Shown: positions 25,015 to 34,565, numbered from the stretch's first letter. The stretch is 64,000 nucleotides of DNA from Methylophilus sp. TWE2 (GCF_001183865.1 NZ_CP012020.1:186001-250000), one strand, 5' to 3'. The notes: generated by a model from the letters alone, not told the origin. Numbers and translations: made by a program.

Positions 25015-26895
25015 ATGCGTTTTATTATCATCCTGCTGGTTGGTTTATCGCACTCGGCCTGCGTTAGGCAGCCTGCAGATGTTCTTCCCAATAATGCCTT
25101 GCATTTGCCAGAGGCAACCCCTGCCAGCATGCCCCTGGCACCAACTTATCCAGAAGTGGATATTTCAGAGATTGAATCCACGCTTTCGATCAAGCCGCCA
25201 TTAAAGTCAGCAACACCAACCTTACTGATTAATCTGGTTGTGCATGATGCGCCCGTGCAGGAGGTTTTGTTAGCGCTTGCACGAGAGAGTGGATTGAATA
25301 TTGATGTCCATCCCGGTTTGCGCGGTAAGGTCACCCTCAATGCCATCCAGCAGTCTGTTCCCTCAATTTTGGCACGTATGTCCAAACAGTTGGACATGTA
25401 TTACGAATGGGCCAATGGCGTGTGGTCTGTGACGCCGGACATGCCCGTCATCCGCAGCTATAAGCTGAACTGTGTCAATATGAGCCGTGATACCACTGGA
25501 TATATCGGCGTCGCCAGCGAAATTAACAGTGCTGGCAGGGCGGCCGCGGGCGCCGGGAGTAATAGCGCAGCACAAGTCGCTGTGGTGCAGGGTGGATCCA
25601 GTAATAGTTCCAGAACAGCCGTGACGTCACAATCGCGCTATCACTTGTGGGAAAGTATTGTTGAGAATATACAGGCCTTACTGGATGAAACAGATAAGGC
25701 TAGTAATGCACGTGATGAAGTGATGGAGGGGACTTCCTCCTTACTGCATTTGGCCGATCAGGCAAGTACGCCATCAGAATCAACACCAAGCTCGCCAGTG
25801 CTTGAAAAGACTATTCATCCTGAGAAAACGGAACGGGCACGTGTGCGCTGGCGCGCTTCACGACTAATGACAAATCCCGAAGCCGGCATTTTGACCATCA
25901 GGGCGTCGCAAAGCCAACAGGCTCAGGTGCGCTCTTATCTTGAATCGGTGATGCAGGTGGCTGCAAGACAGGTGTTGATCGAAGCCACAATCGTCGAAGT
26001 CGAACTCAGTAAAAGCTTCCAGATGGGCATAGACTGGAGCAGACTCTCGGCCTCTGCCCAGCAACGCGGCTGGCAGTTTGCACAATCGCTGGGTAGCGAA
26101 GCTGCTCAATTTAATCGGGCCAATGGCAGTTGGGAAAGCAATAACAGCAAAAATGCATTGGGTCAAAATAACGGCAGCGTCGCATTTATGTTGGGGTATT
26201 TTAATCCACTGAGTCGTTTGGGTAACCTCGGTGCCAGCGTCACTTTACTTGAGCAGTTTGGCAAGACCCGAGTGTTATCCAGCCCAAAACTGATGGTGTT
26301 GAATAATCAGACTGCCATACTCAAAGTGGTCGATAACCTGGTGTATTTCACCATTCAGTCGCAAATCTCACAAAGCAGCAGTAATAGTGGTAGCAATTTG
26401 CAGGCAGTGACAACGACCGCAAACACAGTGCCTGTCGGGTTAGTCATGGCTGTCACCGCCCAAATAAATAGCCGTCAACGCGTCAATTTAAACGTCCGAC
26501 CTACGGTCTCCAAGGTATTACGCTATATCGAAGATCCTAATCCCCAGCTTGGCAGTGGCAGTGCGCGCATCGTTAGCAGTATTCCTGAAATACAAGTGCG
26601 TGAAATGGAATCCGTTCTGAATATTGCCAGCGGCAATATCGCTGTGCTGGGAGGCTTGATGCAGGAGGATCAACGTGAATTTACCGACAAGGTGCCAGGT
26701 CTGTCCAGGCTGCCTGTGATTGGGCAGGCATTTACCGGTAAGAATCAGGCCGCGAAAAAAACGGAGCTGATTGTTTTTCTGCGGCCGACCGTGATTGGCA
26801 TGGCAGATGTGAAATCAGGTGACTTGCAGTCATTCCAGCCCTTACTGCCGGAAGCATTGCCGTCGGATTTCGAGATTAATGAGGAGCCATCATGA
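25015..26895 (+). CDS. mshL: MSHA-type pilus secretin (MshL-like)
   Basis: Outer-membrane secretin of a second type IV filament system, 626 residues. The signal sequence ends in SACVRQ, a plausible lipobox with Cys16, so it may be its own pilotin-free lipoprotein. An STN/N0 domain lies at about 72-140, then a Ser/Gly-rich loop (about 175-200) and the secretin domain ending in GLMQEDQ, VPGLSRLPVIGQAFTG and TELIVFLRP. It differs clearly from PilQ at 16627: no AMIN domains and no pilMNOP partners beside it. It heads a tightly packed eight-gene run; the stop overlaps the next start by four bases. MshL rather than GspD is inferred from the mshN-mshE-mshG order. Confidence 0.85.
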   Translation: MRFIIILLVGLSHSACVRQPADVLPNNALHLPEATPASMPLAPTYPEVDISEIESTLSIKPPLKSATPTLLINLVVHDAPVQEVLLALARESGLNIDVHPGLRGKVTLNAIQQSVPSILARMSKQLDMYYEWANGVWSVTPDMPVIRSYKLNCVNMSRDTTGYIGVASEINSAGRAAAGAGSNSAAQVAVVQGGSSNSSRTAVTSQSRYHLWESIVENIQALLDETDKASNARDEVMEGTSSLLHLADQASTPSESTPSSPVLEKTIHPEKTERARVRWRASRLMTNPEAGILTIRASQSQQAQVRSYLESVMQVAARQVLIEATIVEVELSKSFQMGIDWSRLSASAQQRGWQFAQSLGSEAAQFNRANGSWESNNSKNALGQNNGSVAFMLGYFNPLSRLGNLGASVTLLEQFGKTRVLSSPKLMVLNNQTAILKVVDNLVYFTIQSQISQSSSNSGSNLQAVTTTANTVPVGLVMAVTAQINSRQRVNLNVRPTVSKVLRYIEDPNPQLGSGSARIVSSIPEIQVREMESVLNIASGNIAVLGGLMQEDQREFTDKVPGLSRLPVIGQAFTGKNQAAKKTELIVFLRPTVIGMADVKSGDLQSFQPLLPEALPSDFEINEEPS

Positions 26896-27599
26896 ATCCT
26901 GGGCGGCAAATGATGAGTGTCCGCAGTGTTATCAAGCGATTTCACAGGCCACAACCATATCGTGGGGCATTGATACACCGAGAGTCACGGGAGTTTGAAA
27001 GCCTGGTGCACGTATTTTTGTGGACCGGCGTTGTGTTATGTGTCTCTCTCGTCTGTCAGCAGACTTACCACTTTTTTGAGGAAAGCAGGCAAGCACCTCA
27101 ATCAAATCAGCAGCAGAAGTCTCAGCAAACATTAATCACATCAATCGCCCCAATGCCGCCTGCCGACGTCTTGCCGGTAGTGCAAGACAGACAAGCTGGC
27201 TTGGTTCAAAGTCTATTCCGTTTCAAGCCGGCCGAAACCAAAGCGCTACCAAGTGTGAACCGACAACCAGAGATAGCAGCTTCAACGAAAGTCACTCAAC
27301 AGGCCAATCCTCGGGTCTGGCAGCTGGAGGTAACGCGCCTGCATGAAACGAATATAGCGCAGCAACTTGCCAATGCCAAGTATCAACTACAGTCAGGATA
27401 TTTTGATCTGGCGCGCCAGTCGTTTGAGCAGATTCTGCAGCAAGACCCGCATCATGTCGTTGCCTTGGTGGGTATGTTGGTGGTCATCGATCAACAGGGC
27501 GATCTCACCCAGCGCGAAGACTATCTCAGAAGAATACGTCAGGAGATTCCAGATTATGTGCCTGATGATGATCCTCTCCTGTTACAGGTGGCGGATTGA
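26892..27599 (+). CDS. MshN-like TPR membrane protein
   Basis: 235 residues with a basic cytoplasmic tail, one membrane helix (about residues 40-60, FLWTGVVLCVSLVCQQTYHFF), a Gln/Pro-rich linker, and a C-terminal TPR-like helical part (about 150-235, AKYQLQSGYFDLARQSFEQIL). The topology and place between secretin and ATPase match MshN of MSHA pili, but it is shorter than Vibrio MshN and sequence similarity cannot be tested here. It overlaps mshL by ATGA and leads into mshE with a two-base gap. Confidence 0.72.
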   Translation: MNPGRQMMSVRSVIKRFHRPQPYRGALIHRESREFESLVHVFLWTGVVLCVSLVCQQTYHFFEESRQAPQSNQQQKSQQTLITSIAPMPPADVLPVVQDRQAGLVQSLFRFKPAETKALPSVNRQPEIAASTKVTQQANPRVWQLEVTRLHETNIAQQLANAKYQLQSGYFDLARQSFEQILQQDPHHVVALVGMLVVIDQQGDLTQREDYLRRIRQEIPDYVPDDDPLLLQVAD

Positions 27600-27601
27600 A
27601 T

Positions 27602-29323
27602 ATGCAGGCGGTTACCGGTCAGGCCCGCTTGGGAGAATGGATGCTGGCAAAAGGCATGATCACGGCTGATCAGCTGGAAATCGCACTCATTGAACAGCAT
27701 AAAAATCATCTTCTGCTAGGGCAGCAATTGGTCCGGTTGCATTTTGTGACAGATGCAATCATCCGGGATGCATTGGCGCAGCATCATGCGCAGGAGAGCA
27801 TAGACCTGCATCAGGTCATTCCAGATCACGAGGCGATGGCCATGGTGCCAGAAGCCTTTGCCAAACAACATAAAGTATTGCCGCTACATTTTTCTGCAGA
27901 CAAAGGCGTCATGCGCATTGCATTTTCTGGGCAAAAGCAGCAACAGATGCTGGAGGAGTTGCGTCGCCTATTGGGAGGAAACATCACGCTTGAATCAGTC
28001 CTGGCTACCGAGGCACATCTGGAACAAGCATTAGACAAGTTTTATGGACACAACCTGTCGCTAGATAGCATTTTGCGTGATATTGAGCAGGAGCACGCCA
28101 CTGGCTTACCCTCAATTCAGCAGGAATCACGGCCTGTCATCAGGCTGGTCAATGCAGTGCTCATTGATGCCGTCAAGCAAGGGGCCTCTGATATTCATTT
28201 TGAACCTGAGCTGGCGTTCTTGCGAATTCGGTACCGTATTGATGGCGTGCTATGGCAAATCCGATGCCTGCATGGGCGTTATTGGCCTGCGATGTGTGTG
28301 CGGCTCAAGATACTGTGTGGGATGGATATTGCCGAGCAACGTTTGCCCCAGGATGGCAGAGTAGATCTGTTTTTATGTGGACGGCAAATTGATTTCAGGG
28401 TATCCAGCCATCCCACATTGCATGGTGAAAATATAGTATTACGCGTGCTGGATCGTGACAAGGCCATCATTCCTTTAGATGGGATGGGTTTGCGTACCCC
28501 TCAACTCGAGCAGGTCAAGGCAATGCTTGCCAAACCGGAAGGCTTGCTCATTGTAACAGGCCCTACCGGCAGTGGAAAAACAACGACCCTGTACTCCATG
28601 CTGGCGCATCTCAACCACGAGCATGTCAATATCATGACACTTGAGGATCCCGTGGAATATCCTCATCCACTGATGCGGCAAACCTCGGTCAATGCTGCAA
28701 ATAAGGTGGATTTTATCAATGGTATCCGCGCCATTCTGCGGCAAGACCCAGACATTATCCTGGTCGGTGAAGTGCGCGACGAGTCGACGGCTGCCATGGC
28801 CATACGTGCAGCGATGACTGGCCATCTGGTCATGACGACCTTGCATACGAATAGTGCTGCCTCTGCTTTCGCACGCCTGAAAGACCTGGGTGTCAGTTCT
28901 CACATGATGGCAGGATGCCTAGTGGGGGTGATTGCCCAACGATTAGTCAGGCAGCTGTGCTTATCTTGCAAGCGGGAAATCGAGACTGATCATGCCCTGA
29001 TCGAATGGTTGCAGCAAACGACAGCCGCTGGGCAAGCAGAGTCGTGTCGCGTGTTTGAGGCAGTGGGATGTACCCACTGCCGTATGAGTGGTTATCGCGG
29101 TAGGTTGGTGATGATGGAAGTATTGGCCATACATAGCGACATGGAATCAATGTTGACGCAATCACTGACGATGGAATGCCTGCAAAATCAGGCGCGGCAG
29201 CATGGATATACTACCCTGGCAGAAGAGGGGCTAAGGCTGGTCAGGGCAGGAGAAACCAGTCTGCAGGAATTGCGCCGGATGGTCGACTTAAGCGCCCTCA
29301 GCAATCATACAGGGTTGATATGA
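27602..29323 (+). CDS. mshE: MshE-like pilus extension ATPase (GspE/PilB family)
   Basis: Hexameric ATPase powering filament extension, 573 residues. An N-terminal MshEN-like domain (about 1-150, containing RLGEWMLAKGMITADQLEIAL) of the type that binds c-di-GMP in MshE precedes the motor domain. Walker A is GPTGSGKTTTL near residue 320, with an Asp box (TLEDPVEYP), Walker B (DIILVGEVRDEST) and His box. The zinc cysteines are complete (CLSCK and CTHC). Start is ATG 27602; a TTG six bases upstream is in frame. The upstream GGEEF protein makes c-di-GMP control plausible. It overlaps mshG by ATGA. Confidence 0.9.
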   Translation: MQAVTGQARLGEWMLAKGMITADQLEIALIEQHKNHLLLGQQLVRLHFVTDAIIRDALAQHHAQESIDLHQVIPDHEAMAMVPEAFAKQHKVLPLHFSADKGVMRIAFSGQKQQQMLEELRRLLGGNITLESVLATEAHLEQALDKFYGHNLSLDSILRDIEQEHATGLPSIQQESRPVIRLVNAVLIDAVKQGASDIHFEPELAFLRIRYRIDGVLWQIRCLHGRYWPAMCVRLKILCGMDIAEQRLPQDGRVDLFLCGRQIDFRVSSHPTLHGENIVLRVLDRDKAIIPLDGMGLRTPQLEQVKAMLAKPEGLLIVTGPTGSGKTTTLYSMLAHLNHEHVNIMTLEDPVEYPHPLMRQTSVNAANKVDFINGIRAILRQDPDIILVGEVRDESTAAMAIRAAMTGHLVMTTLHTNSAASAFARLKDLGVSSHMMAGCLVGVIAQRLVRQLCLSCKREIETDHALIEWLQQTTAAGQAESCRVFEAVGCTHCRMSGYRGRLVMMEVLAIHSDMESMLTQSLTMECLQNQARQHGYTTLAEEGLRLVRAGETSLQELRRMVDLSALSNHTGLI

Positions 29324-30519
29324 CTTATTATCGATATACTGCGATTGACCAGCTTGGTCGCCAGCAACGTGGCTGTATGGACGTGCCCTCAGAGCAGTCG
29401 CTTGTGGAGTGTTTGCAGCAGCAAGAGCTGGAGTTACTGACATACAAGCTTGGGCAACCCTTATTCAGGCGCCAGCCACGTGTAAATAGCGCCGTGTTGA
29501 TCGTGTTTTGCATACAAATGGAGCAATTGCTACAAGCGGGTGTGCCCCTATTGCAGGCAATCGCCGAGTTGGCGGAACAAAGTGAACATAAAGGCCTGCA
29601 GGCAGCATTGCGTATTTTATATCGCGATCTGGAGGCGGGCAGGTTGTTGTCACAAGCATTCCAGGCGCAAGCCAATATATTCCCGCCTTTATTCGGTCAA
29701 TTGGTCGATGCGGGGGAACGCACGGGTCAGTTATCCGAGATCTTCGGGCATTTGACTCGCACGCTGAGTTGGCAGGCTGAATTGCTGGCCCAAATCCGTC
29801 GTGGCCTGACTTATCCTGCGGTGTTGTGTGTCATGGTGGCCGTGGCGGCCTATGTGATGTTGACATTCCTGGTGCCGCAGATGGCCAGCTTTTTGCAAGG
29901 CCTCGGTCAGGAGCTGCCTTGGTCCACGCGGTTGCTGCTCACACTTTCAGATGGTGTGATGGCCTATGGCGGCTGGTTGCTACTCGGCATGGTTTTGCTG
30001 GTCGGCGCGCTGATCGGGATAGTACGCCAATCTCCCCAAGCGGCATTGTTGCTGGATCAATGTCTACTTAAAATCCCGGTCTTTGGCCGGCTCCTGCATC
30101 AGTTGGTATTAGCCCGGTTGTGCCGTTTCCTGGGCTTGATGTACCAGACCGGGATTCCTTTATTGCAGGCGCTAGAGTGGTGTCAGCCCCTATTGCGGCA
30201 ACGTGTCATGGCACTGGCATTGGCAGAAGTGCATCAGCGCGTACAGGCAGGTGAGAGTCTGACATCCAGCTTCAAAGCCACGCTGCAATTTCCACCATTA
30301 ATGTTACGTATGCTCAGTGTCGGTGAAACGACAGGTGCGCTGGATCGTATGCTGTTGCAGTTGGCTACCTTTTACGACATGGAGGTACAGTCACAGCTGC
30401 AAACCCTGTTGCGTTTACTGGAGCCCGCGCTCACTATCAGCCTGGGCCTGATGTTATTGTTTTTGATGGCAGCCGTGATGCTGCCAGTGTATGACAGCTT
30501 TTCAAGTCTGCGCTATTAA
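29320..30519 (+). CDS. mshG: MshG-like inner-membrane platform protein (GspF/PilC family)
   Basis: Inner-membrane assembly platform, 399 residues, with two repeated T2SSF domains. The first covers about 60-180 (FCIQMEQLLQAGVPLLQAI) and the second about 262-385 (LARLCRFLGLMYQTGIPLLQAL). Hydrophobic helices follow each repeat, with a helix pair around 160-230 and a C-terminal helix. It transmits the motion of MshE to add pilin subunits. The start is the ATG overlapping the mshE stop, giving MTYYRYTAIDQLG, the typical family opening. Its stop overlaps the next gene by one base (TAATG). Confidence 0.9.
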   Translation: MTYYRYTAIDQLGRQQRGCMDVPSEQSLVECLQQQELELLTYKLGQPLFRRQPRVNSAVLIVFCIQMEQLLQAGVPLLQAIAELAEQSEHKGLQAALRILYRDLEAGRLLSQAFQAQANIFPPLFGQLVDAGERTGQLSEIFGHLTRTLSWQAELLAQIRRGLTYPAVLCVMVAVAAYVMLTFLVPQMASFLQGLGQELPWSTRLLLTLSDGVMAYGGWLLLGMVLLVGALIGIVRQSPQAALLLDQCLLKIPVFGRLLHQLVLARLCRFLGLMYQTGIPLLQALEWCQPLLRQRVMALALAEVHQRVQAGESLTSSFKATLQFPPLMLRMLSVGETTGALDRMLLQLATFYDMEVQSQLQTLLRLLEPALTISLGLMLLFLMAAVMLPVYDSFSSLRY

Positions 30520-32036
30520 TGATGATGGCTAAGCATCGGTTTTTGATCCTCATTGATCAAGAAACAGGTGTGCATATCGCCCATTTTTCCGGGCAGGAGA
30601 TGCTGGCGTTGCGGGCATGTGATCTCGCTAACGAGGGAAGTCGCCTGGCTTTGCTGCGCTGGTATCAACAGTTTCCGCAGGCAAGGATTATATGTTTAAG
30701 CAATCTTGCGGATGAGCAATATCACGTCGAAACTCTACCCCATGTACGTGGCGCCGCCGGACGCCAGTTCTTGTTGCGCAAGTTGGCTGCCTGGCCTTTT
30801 GCACAAGGATTGCATACGGTATTCCGCCTGAATAGCGTGAAAACCCTGCGCAAGGAAGATCGCTTTCTGTTCGCAGCCATTTTCTATCCGACATTGTCAG
30901 CTTGGCTACCGGAGTTACAAAGGCAATCGCTTGGTATTGAGGGTGTGTATACGCAGGCGCTGACGTTGGCCTGTTGGTTACCGGCATTGCCAAAAGGAGT
31001 GGTGCACCGCTTATGCATCCAGTGCAGGCCACAGCAGGTGCGAATGAGTTATTTGCAGCAACAGCGCTTGTTTTTTAGCCGTCTGATTTCTTTGCCGCGA
31101 GAGGGGTTTTCTGATCTGGATCTCCAGTTTGAGCGCATTGCCCAAGAGGCTAATCAAACCCTTATGACACTCACTCATCAGCGGTGGATACAGGCAGCGG
31201 ATGTGGTACAGATAGTCTGGGTGGGTGAAGTGCCAGATGATGTGGGAGAGGTAAAAAAGTATTTGCCATCTCACTATTTATGGGTATGTATCCCTGCACT
31301 TGAATTATCGCGTCAGTCAGGTGGCAATCCAGCGCCAGAAGCCCTGGACGCGATGGATTGGGCCGCCATGCAATCTATCTTGCAAAGAGATAATTTTTTG
31401 CCCAATTTAGCCCCCGAGGAAGCTTTGCGGCCTGGGCACATCGCTCGTTTGAAGCGTCAGTTACATTGGGCAGGTATTGCCATGACCGGTTTGATGTTGT
31501 TGGCGGGTTGGGTGGGGGTGCAGGCTACGCAACACGATTTGCTGCAAGCAGAACAACTCAACCATCGTCTACAAGGCTTAAAGTCAACCCAGCCTGTCAG
31601 TGAGATGAGCCCTGCCCAGTTGCCACGATTGCGTGCATTAACGCAGACCGTGCAAACCTTAGAGGCTTCAGCGCGCTTGCCAGATGATGCATTGCTTTTA
31701 CTACACAGCACCGTGGCGGATATCTCTCACTGGCAACTGACCGCCCTGGAATGGGAGGCGAATTGGTCAATGGATTCACCTGACGATGGTAAAGATGACC
31801 ATCAAGCACTGCTAACGACATGGATAACCACGGAATTCAATCATCAGGCACAGGCAGAGTGGCAGCAGTTATACAAAAGCTTGCAGAGCCTGCCAGGGAT
31901 TGAAAAGGTAGAAGTGGTCCGTCCCTCTGATGCCTATGCTTCACCTCGGCAGGGCGACACTCGTCAAATGCCTTCGGCAGACAAGGTCATACTTAAATTG
32001 TATTTAAAGCGTACTCAGGAAATGGCGCAATCGTAA
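30519..32036 (+). CDS. Uncharacterised membrane protein of the pilus locus, possible MshI/GspL-like role
   Basis: 505 residues that I do not recognise by family. About 315 cytoplasmic-looking residues come first, then one membrane helix (about 318-338, WAGIAMTGLMLLAGWVGV) and a periplasmic part of about 165 residues with helical segments. This layout (large cytoplasmic domain, one helix, periplasmic ferredoxin-sized domain) is that of GspL or a PilM-PilN fusion, and the gene lies where MshI would be expected to act, next to the platform protein. The actin-like ATPase motifs of PilM are not evident. Function is inferred from topology and context only. It is coupled to both neighbours by one-base overlaps. 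Confidence 0.8.
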   Translation: MMMAKHRFLILIDQETGVHIAHFSGQEMLALRACDLANEGSRLALLRWYQQFPQARIICLSNLADEQYHVETLPHVRGAAGRQFLLRKLAAWPFAQGLHTVFRLNSVKTLRKEDRFLFAAIFYPTLSAWLPELQRQSLGIEGVYTQALTLACWLPALPKGVVHRLCIQCRPQQVRMSYLQQQRLFFSRLISLPREGFSDLDLQFERIAQEANQTLMTLTHQRWIQAADVVQIVWVGEVPDDVGEVKKYLPSHYLWVCIPALELSRQSGGNPAPEALDAMDWAAMQSILQRDNFLPNLAPEEALRPGHIARLKRQLHWAGIAMTGLMLLAGWVGVQATQHDLLQAEQLNHRLQGLKSTQPVSEMSPAQLPRLRALTQTVQTLEASARLPDDALLLLHSTVADISHWQLTALEWEANWSMDSPDDGKDDHQALLTTWITTEFNHQAQAEWQQLYKSLQSLPGIEKVEVVRPSDAYASPRQGDTRQMPSADKVILKLYLKRTQEMAQS

Positions 32037-32647
32037 TGTCGGGTTTCTATTGGCGAGAGTTACGTATCACTATGCTAGCGTGGTTAGCCGTGTTAAGTAT
32101 ATTGGGCATGTTGCTAGCGTTAGTCCTGTATCGTCAGCGCAATGCTGAAGAGGCATTGGTAGAGGCGGAGAGACAATGGCAGCATTTCCAGCAACAAACC
32201 AAGCAGTATGCCAGCTATCAGCCTGAAATGAGCTACTACTTCGCGCATCGCGAAGGATGGCAAACATCCGGGTTGATGCAACTACCTGATTTTGATCAGT
32301 GGGAGTCTGCTTGGGCTAAAATGCAGCAACAGTTTTCTCTCCCTCATTTGGCATATCAGATTCAGCCATCGATGGCTTGTCCAGGAGGCCAGTGTCGTCA
32401 GCAATGGCCGCTTAAGCAATTACCTGAGCTCAATTTCACGGTCACTCCCATCCAACTCAGCTGGTCGGTGCTTCATGAGTTGGACGTGAGTCCATGGTTA
32501 CGGGCGTTGCAGCGTCAATATCACGGTATGTTGCTCGTGCGTCGTTGCCAATGGCAGTTGGCAGAACAGGCAGGGTCTATTGCCGTCCAATGCGATCTGG
32601 CGATGTTTAATTTCCCTAATGTATTAGCAAGCGCGGGATCATCATGA
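32036..32647 (+). CDS. Uncharacterised small membrane protein, PilO/MshJ-like topology
   Basis: 203 residues with one N-terminal membrane helix (about 13-32, WLAVLSILGMLLALVLY), then a coiled coil of about 35 residues and a periplasmic domain with four cysteines, two of them close together (CPGGQCRQQ). PilO, GspM and MshJ share this layout, and the gene follows one with GspL-like topology, so a PilN/PilO-type pair is likely. Sequence similarity to those families is not evident by eye. Disulfide bonding is possible given the paired cysteines. Confidence 0.78.
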   Translation: MSGFYWRELRITMLAWLAVLSILGMLLALVLYRQRNAEEALVEAERQWQHFQQQTKQYASYQPEMSYYFAHREGWQTSGLMQLPDFDQWESAWAKMQQQFSLPHLAYQIQPSMACPGGQCRQQWPLKQLPELNFTVTPIQLSWSVLHELDVSPWLRALQRQYHGMLLVRRCQWQLAEQAGSIAVQCDLAMFNFPNVLASAGSS

Positions 32648-33822
32648 TGCACACGCCTATCTTGCAGAAAGGCGTGGCCGTCTGGCTTGTCCTGTTATTG
32701 CTGTCTGGCGCGGGCGGATGGATGCTGTATAAGCTTTCCCATATCTATCCTGCCAAGCAATTGACCATGCATAAAACGATCACTTCGCTTGCGCTGGCAA
32801 AACAGGCGTTATTGGCTTATGCCCAGCAGCCGCTGGGGCTCACCCAGTGCGAGTCAAATTGCCCACGTCCTGGAGACCTGCCATGTCCTGACCGTAATAA
32901 CGACGGTATTGCTGAGACCTCATGCAGCAATACCGCCCGCCTGGGGCGACTGCCATGGAAAACCTTGGGCATTGGCGACGTGCGTGATGACAGTGGAGAG
33001 CGATTGTGGTATGCCGTGTCTGAGCGTTACAAGAACAACCCGCGCATATTGCCATTAAACCTCGACACGCCTGGTACCTGGAGCCTGCTACTAACAGAAG
33101 GCTTACACTGGGATGCAACCCAGGGCAATGGCGTGGTTGCGGTGATCATTGCGCCCATGCACCCACTGGTGCGGGAAGATGGTTGGATACAGCAAAGGCA
33201 AGAATCCTCCAGCGAAATAGCCAAGCACTATCTTGATGTCCATGCTTTGGATAATGCCAGTCCTATCGAAAATGCAGTAAACGGTTTTGTCATGGCGGCA
33301 TCTAGCCCTCACTTCAATGATGTGGTTTGGCCCATCACGGCGGGGAGCATGCACCAGCAAATGCAAAAGCACGTCTTGAGCGAACTCAAGCGCAGTCTGC
33401 GCTGTACGGCAGCACCATGCCAGGCCTATCCATCACCCGCTGCGGCAGAGGATGAGCGCTGCCTGGGTTTCCAGTCGGTGGCTGTCGGGCAATGCCTCTC
33501 CACTCTTGTAAATATTGGGCGCTTACCTCTGGATGCTACGTCACATTGGCCTGGCACTACGCAGCATATGCTGGACGGCGATGCCAGACACCACTGGTTC
33601 CAGCAGAATAGCTGGCGGGAACAAGTGTTTTACCAGTCTGGCCCAACGCAAACAACTATTATCGTGGCAGGAGAGCGTCTACCGGGGCAATCCCGGGAGA
33701 GTACAACTGATAAGGGGAATCTGAATGCCTACCTGGAGGCATCCACGTTACAGGCCTTGCAGGCACAAAATGCCTACGCACTGACCTTGCCAAGTAACGA
33801 CATTCTTGAGCGTGTGATGTAG
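32644..33822 (+). CDS. Large pilin-like protein (GspK/PilX-like N-terminus)
   Basis: 392 residues starting with a short basic leader and QKG followed by VAVWLVLLLLSG. This fits a class III signal of the GspK/PilX kind, which lacks the Glu at position +5. The globular part is Cys-rich and contains GDLPCPDRNNDGIAET, then GRLPWKTLGIGD and LWYAVS. The same LPCPD...LPW..LG pattern returns in the next gene, so the two are probably distant paralogues. A Ca-binding-like run (DRNNDGIAE) is present. It may sit at the filament tip, like GspK or PilY1-associated minor pilins; that is inference. It overlaps the previous gene by ATGA. Confidence 0.78.
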   Translation: MMHTPILQKGVAVWLVLLLLSGAGGWMLYKLSHIYPAKQLTMHKTITSLALAKQALLAYAQQPLGLTQCESNCPRPGDLPCPDRNNDGIAETSCSNTARLGRLPWKTLGIGDVRDDSGERLWYAVSERYKNNPRILPLNLDTPGTWSLLLTEGLHWDATQGNGVVAVIIAPMHPLVREDGWIQQRQESSSEIAKHYLDVHALDNASPIENAVNGFVMAASSPHFNDVVWPITAGSMHQQMQKHVLSELKRSLRCTAAPCQAYPSPAAAEDERCLGFQSVAVGQCLSTLVNIGRLPLDATSHWPGTTQHMLDGDARHHWFQQNSWREQVFYQSGPTQTTIIVAGERLPGQSRESTTDKGNLNAYLEASTLQALQAQNAYALTLPSNDILERVM

Positions 33823-33824
33823 CA

Positions 33825-34550
33825 ATGAGCCAGCGTCTTCCCCAGTTCCGGCAGAAACAAAAACTGATCCACGGCTTTAGTTTACTGGAGATGGCCATGG
33901 CGCTCGTGATTCTAAGTTTGATGATGGGGTGGTTAATTATGCCCTTGCGCGTACAGAATGGTTTACATAAATATCAGCAGACTGACCAGCGTCTGACGCA
34001 GGCGCAGCAGGCATTACTGGGGCATGCCATTATTTATCATTATCTGCCATGCCCGGATACTGATCAGCCGCCGGATGGCTGGGAGAACGTCTTGGCGAAC
34101 CAGACTTGCACCAGTGATGAAGGGCTTCTGCCATGGCTGCAATTAGGTGTGGCGGCAACCGATGCCTGGGGGCGCTTTTTTCGTTATCGGGCGGATAGTA
34201 CGTTTACCCATCATGCCCAGTGGTTTTCCATCTCCGCCGCTGAGAGTGCCAGTAATATTCAAGTGACTGGCGAGGCTGGGGCGGTCACCAGCATCCCTAG
34301 TCGGCCAGGAGCAATCATCCTTTCGCATGGCGAAAATGGCCTGGGTGGCATACAATCCGTGTCTGGTGGGCAAACATATGCCGTGTCGGCGCCTGTACAT
34401 CCTGACGAACAGGAAAACGCAGATGGCGACCTTGTTTTTGTCGATAAAGCACAACAGCAGGCGGGTGGTGCAGTGTTTGATGACCGCCTGGTGATGCTGT
34501 CACCTAAGGTGCTGATACAGCAGATGGTGCAGGCGCAAAGACTGCCTTGA
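33825..34550 (+). CDS. Prepilin-type minor pilin-like protein
   Basis: 241 residues with a clear prepilin peptidase site: a 17-residue basic leader ending in HG, cut before FSLLEMAMALVILSLMM, with Glu at +5. The domain then shows YLPCPDTDQPPDGWE, GLLPWLQLGVAATDAWG and RYRAD, matching the pattern in the preceding gene. At 224 mature residues it is larger than a major pilin, so a minor or tip role is more likely. It is the only classical prepilin in the eight-gene run. A prepilin peptidase must be supplied from elsewhere. Confidence 0.85.
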   Translation: MSQRLPQFRQKQKLIHGFSLLEMAMALVILSLMMGWLIMPLRVQNGLHKYQQTDQRLTQAQQALLGHAIIYHYLPCPDTDQPPDGWENVLANQTCTSDEGLLPWLQLGVAATDAWGRFFRYRADSTFTHHAQWFSISAAESASNIQVTGEAGAVTSIPSRPGAIILSHGENGLGGIQSVSGGQTYAVSAPVHPDEQENADGDLVFVDKAQQQAGGAVFDDRLVMLSPKVLIQQMVQAQRLP

Positions 34551-34565
34551 ACAAACGGAATTTAG

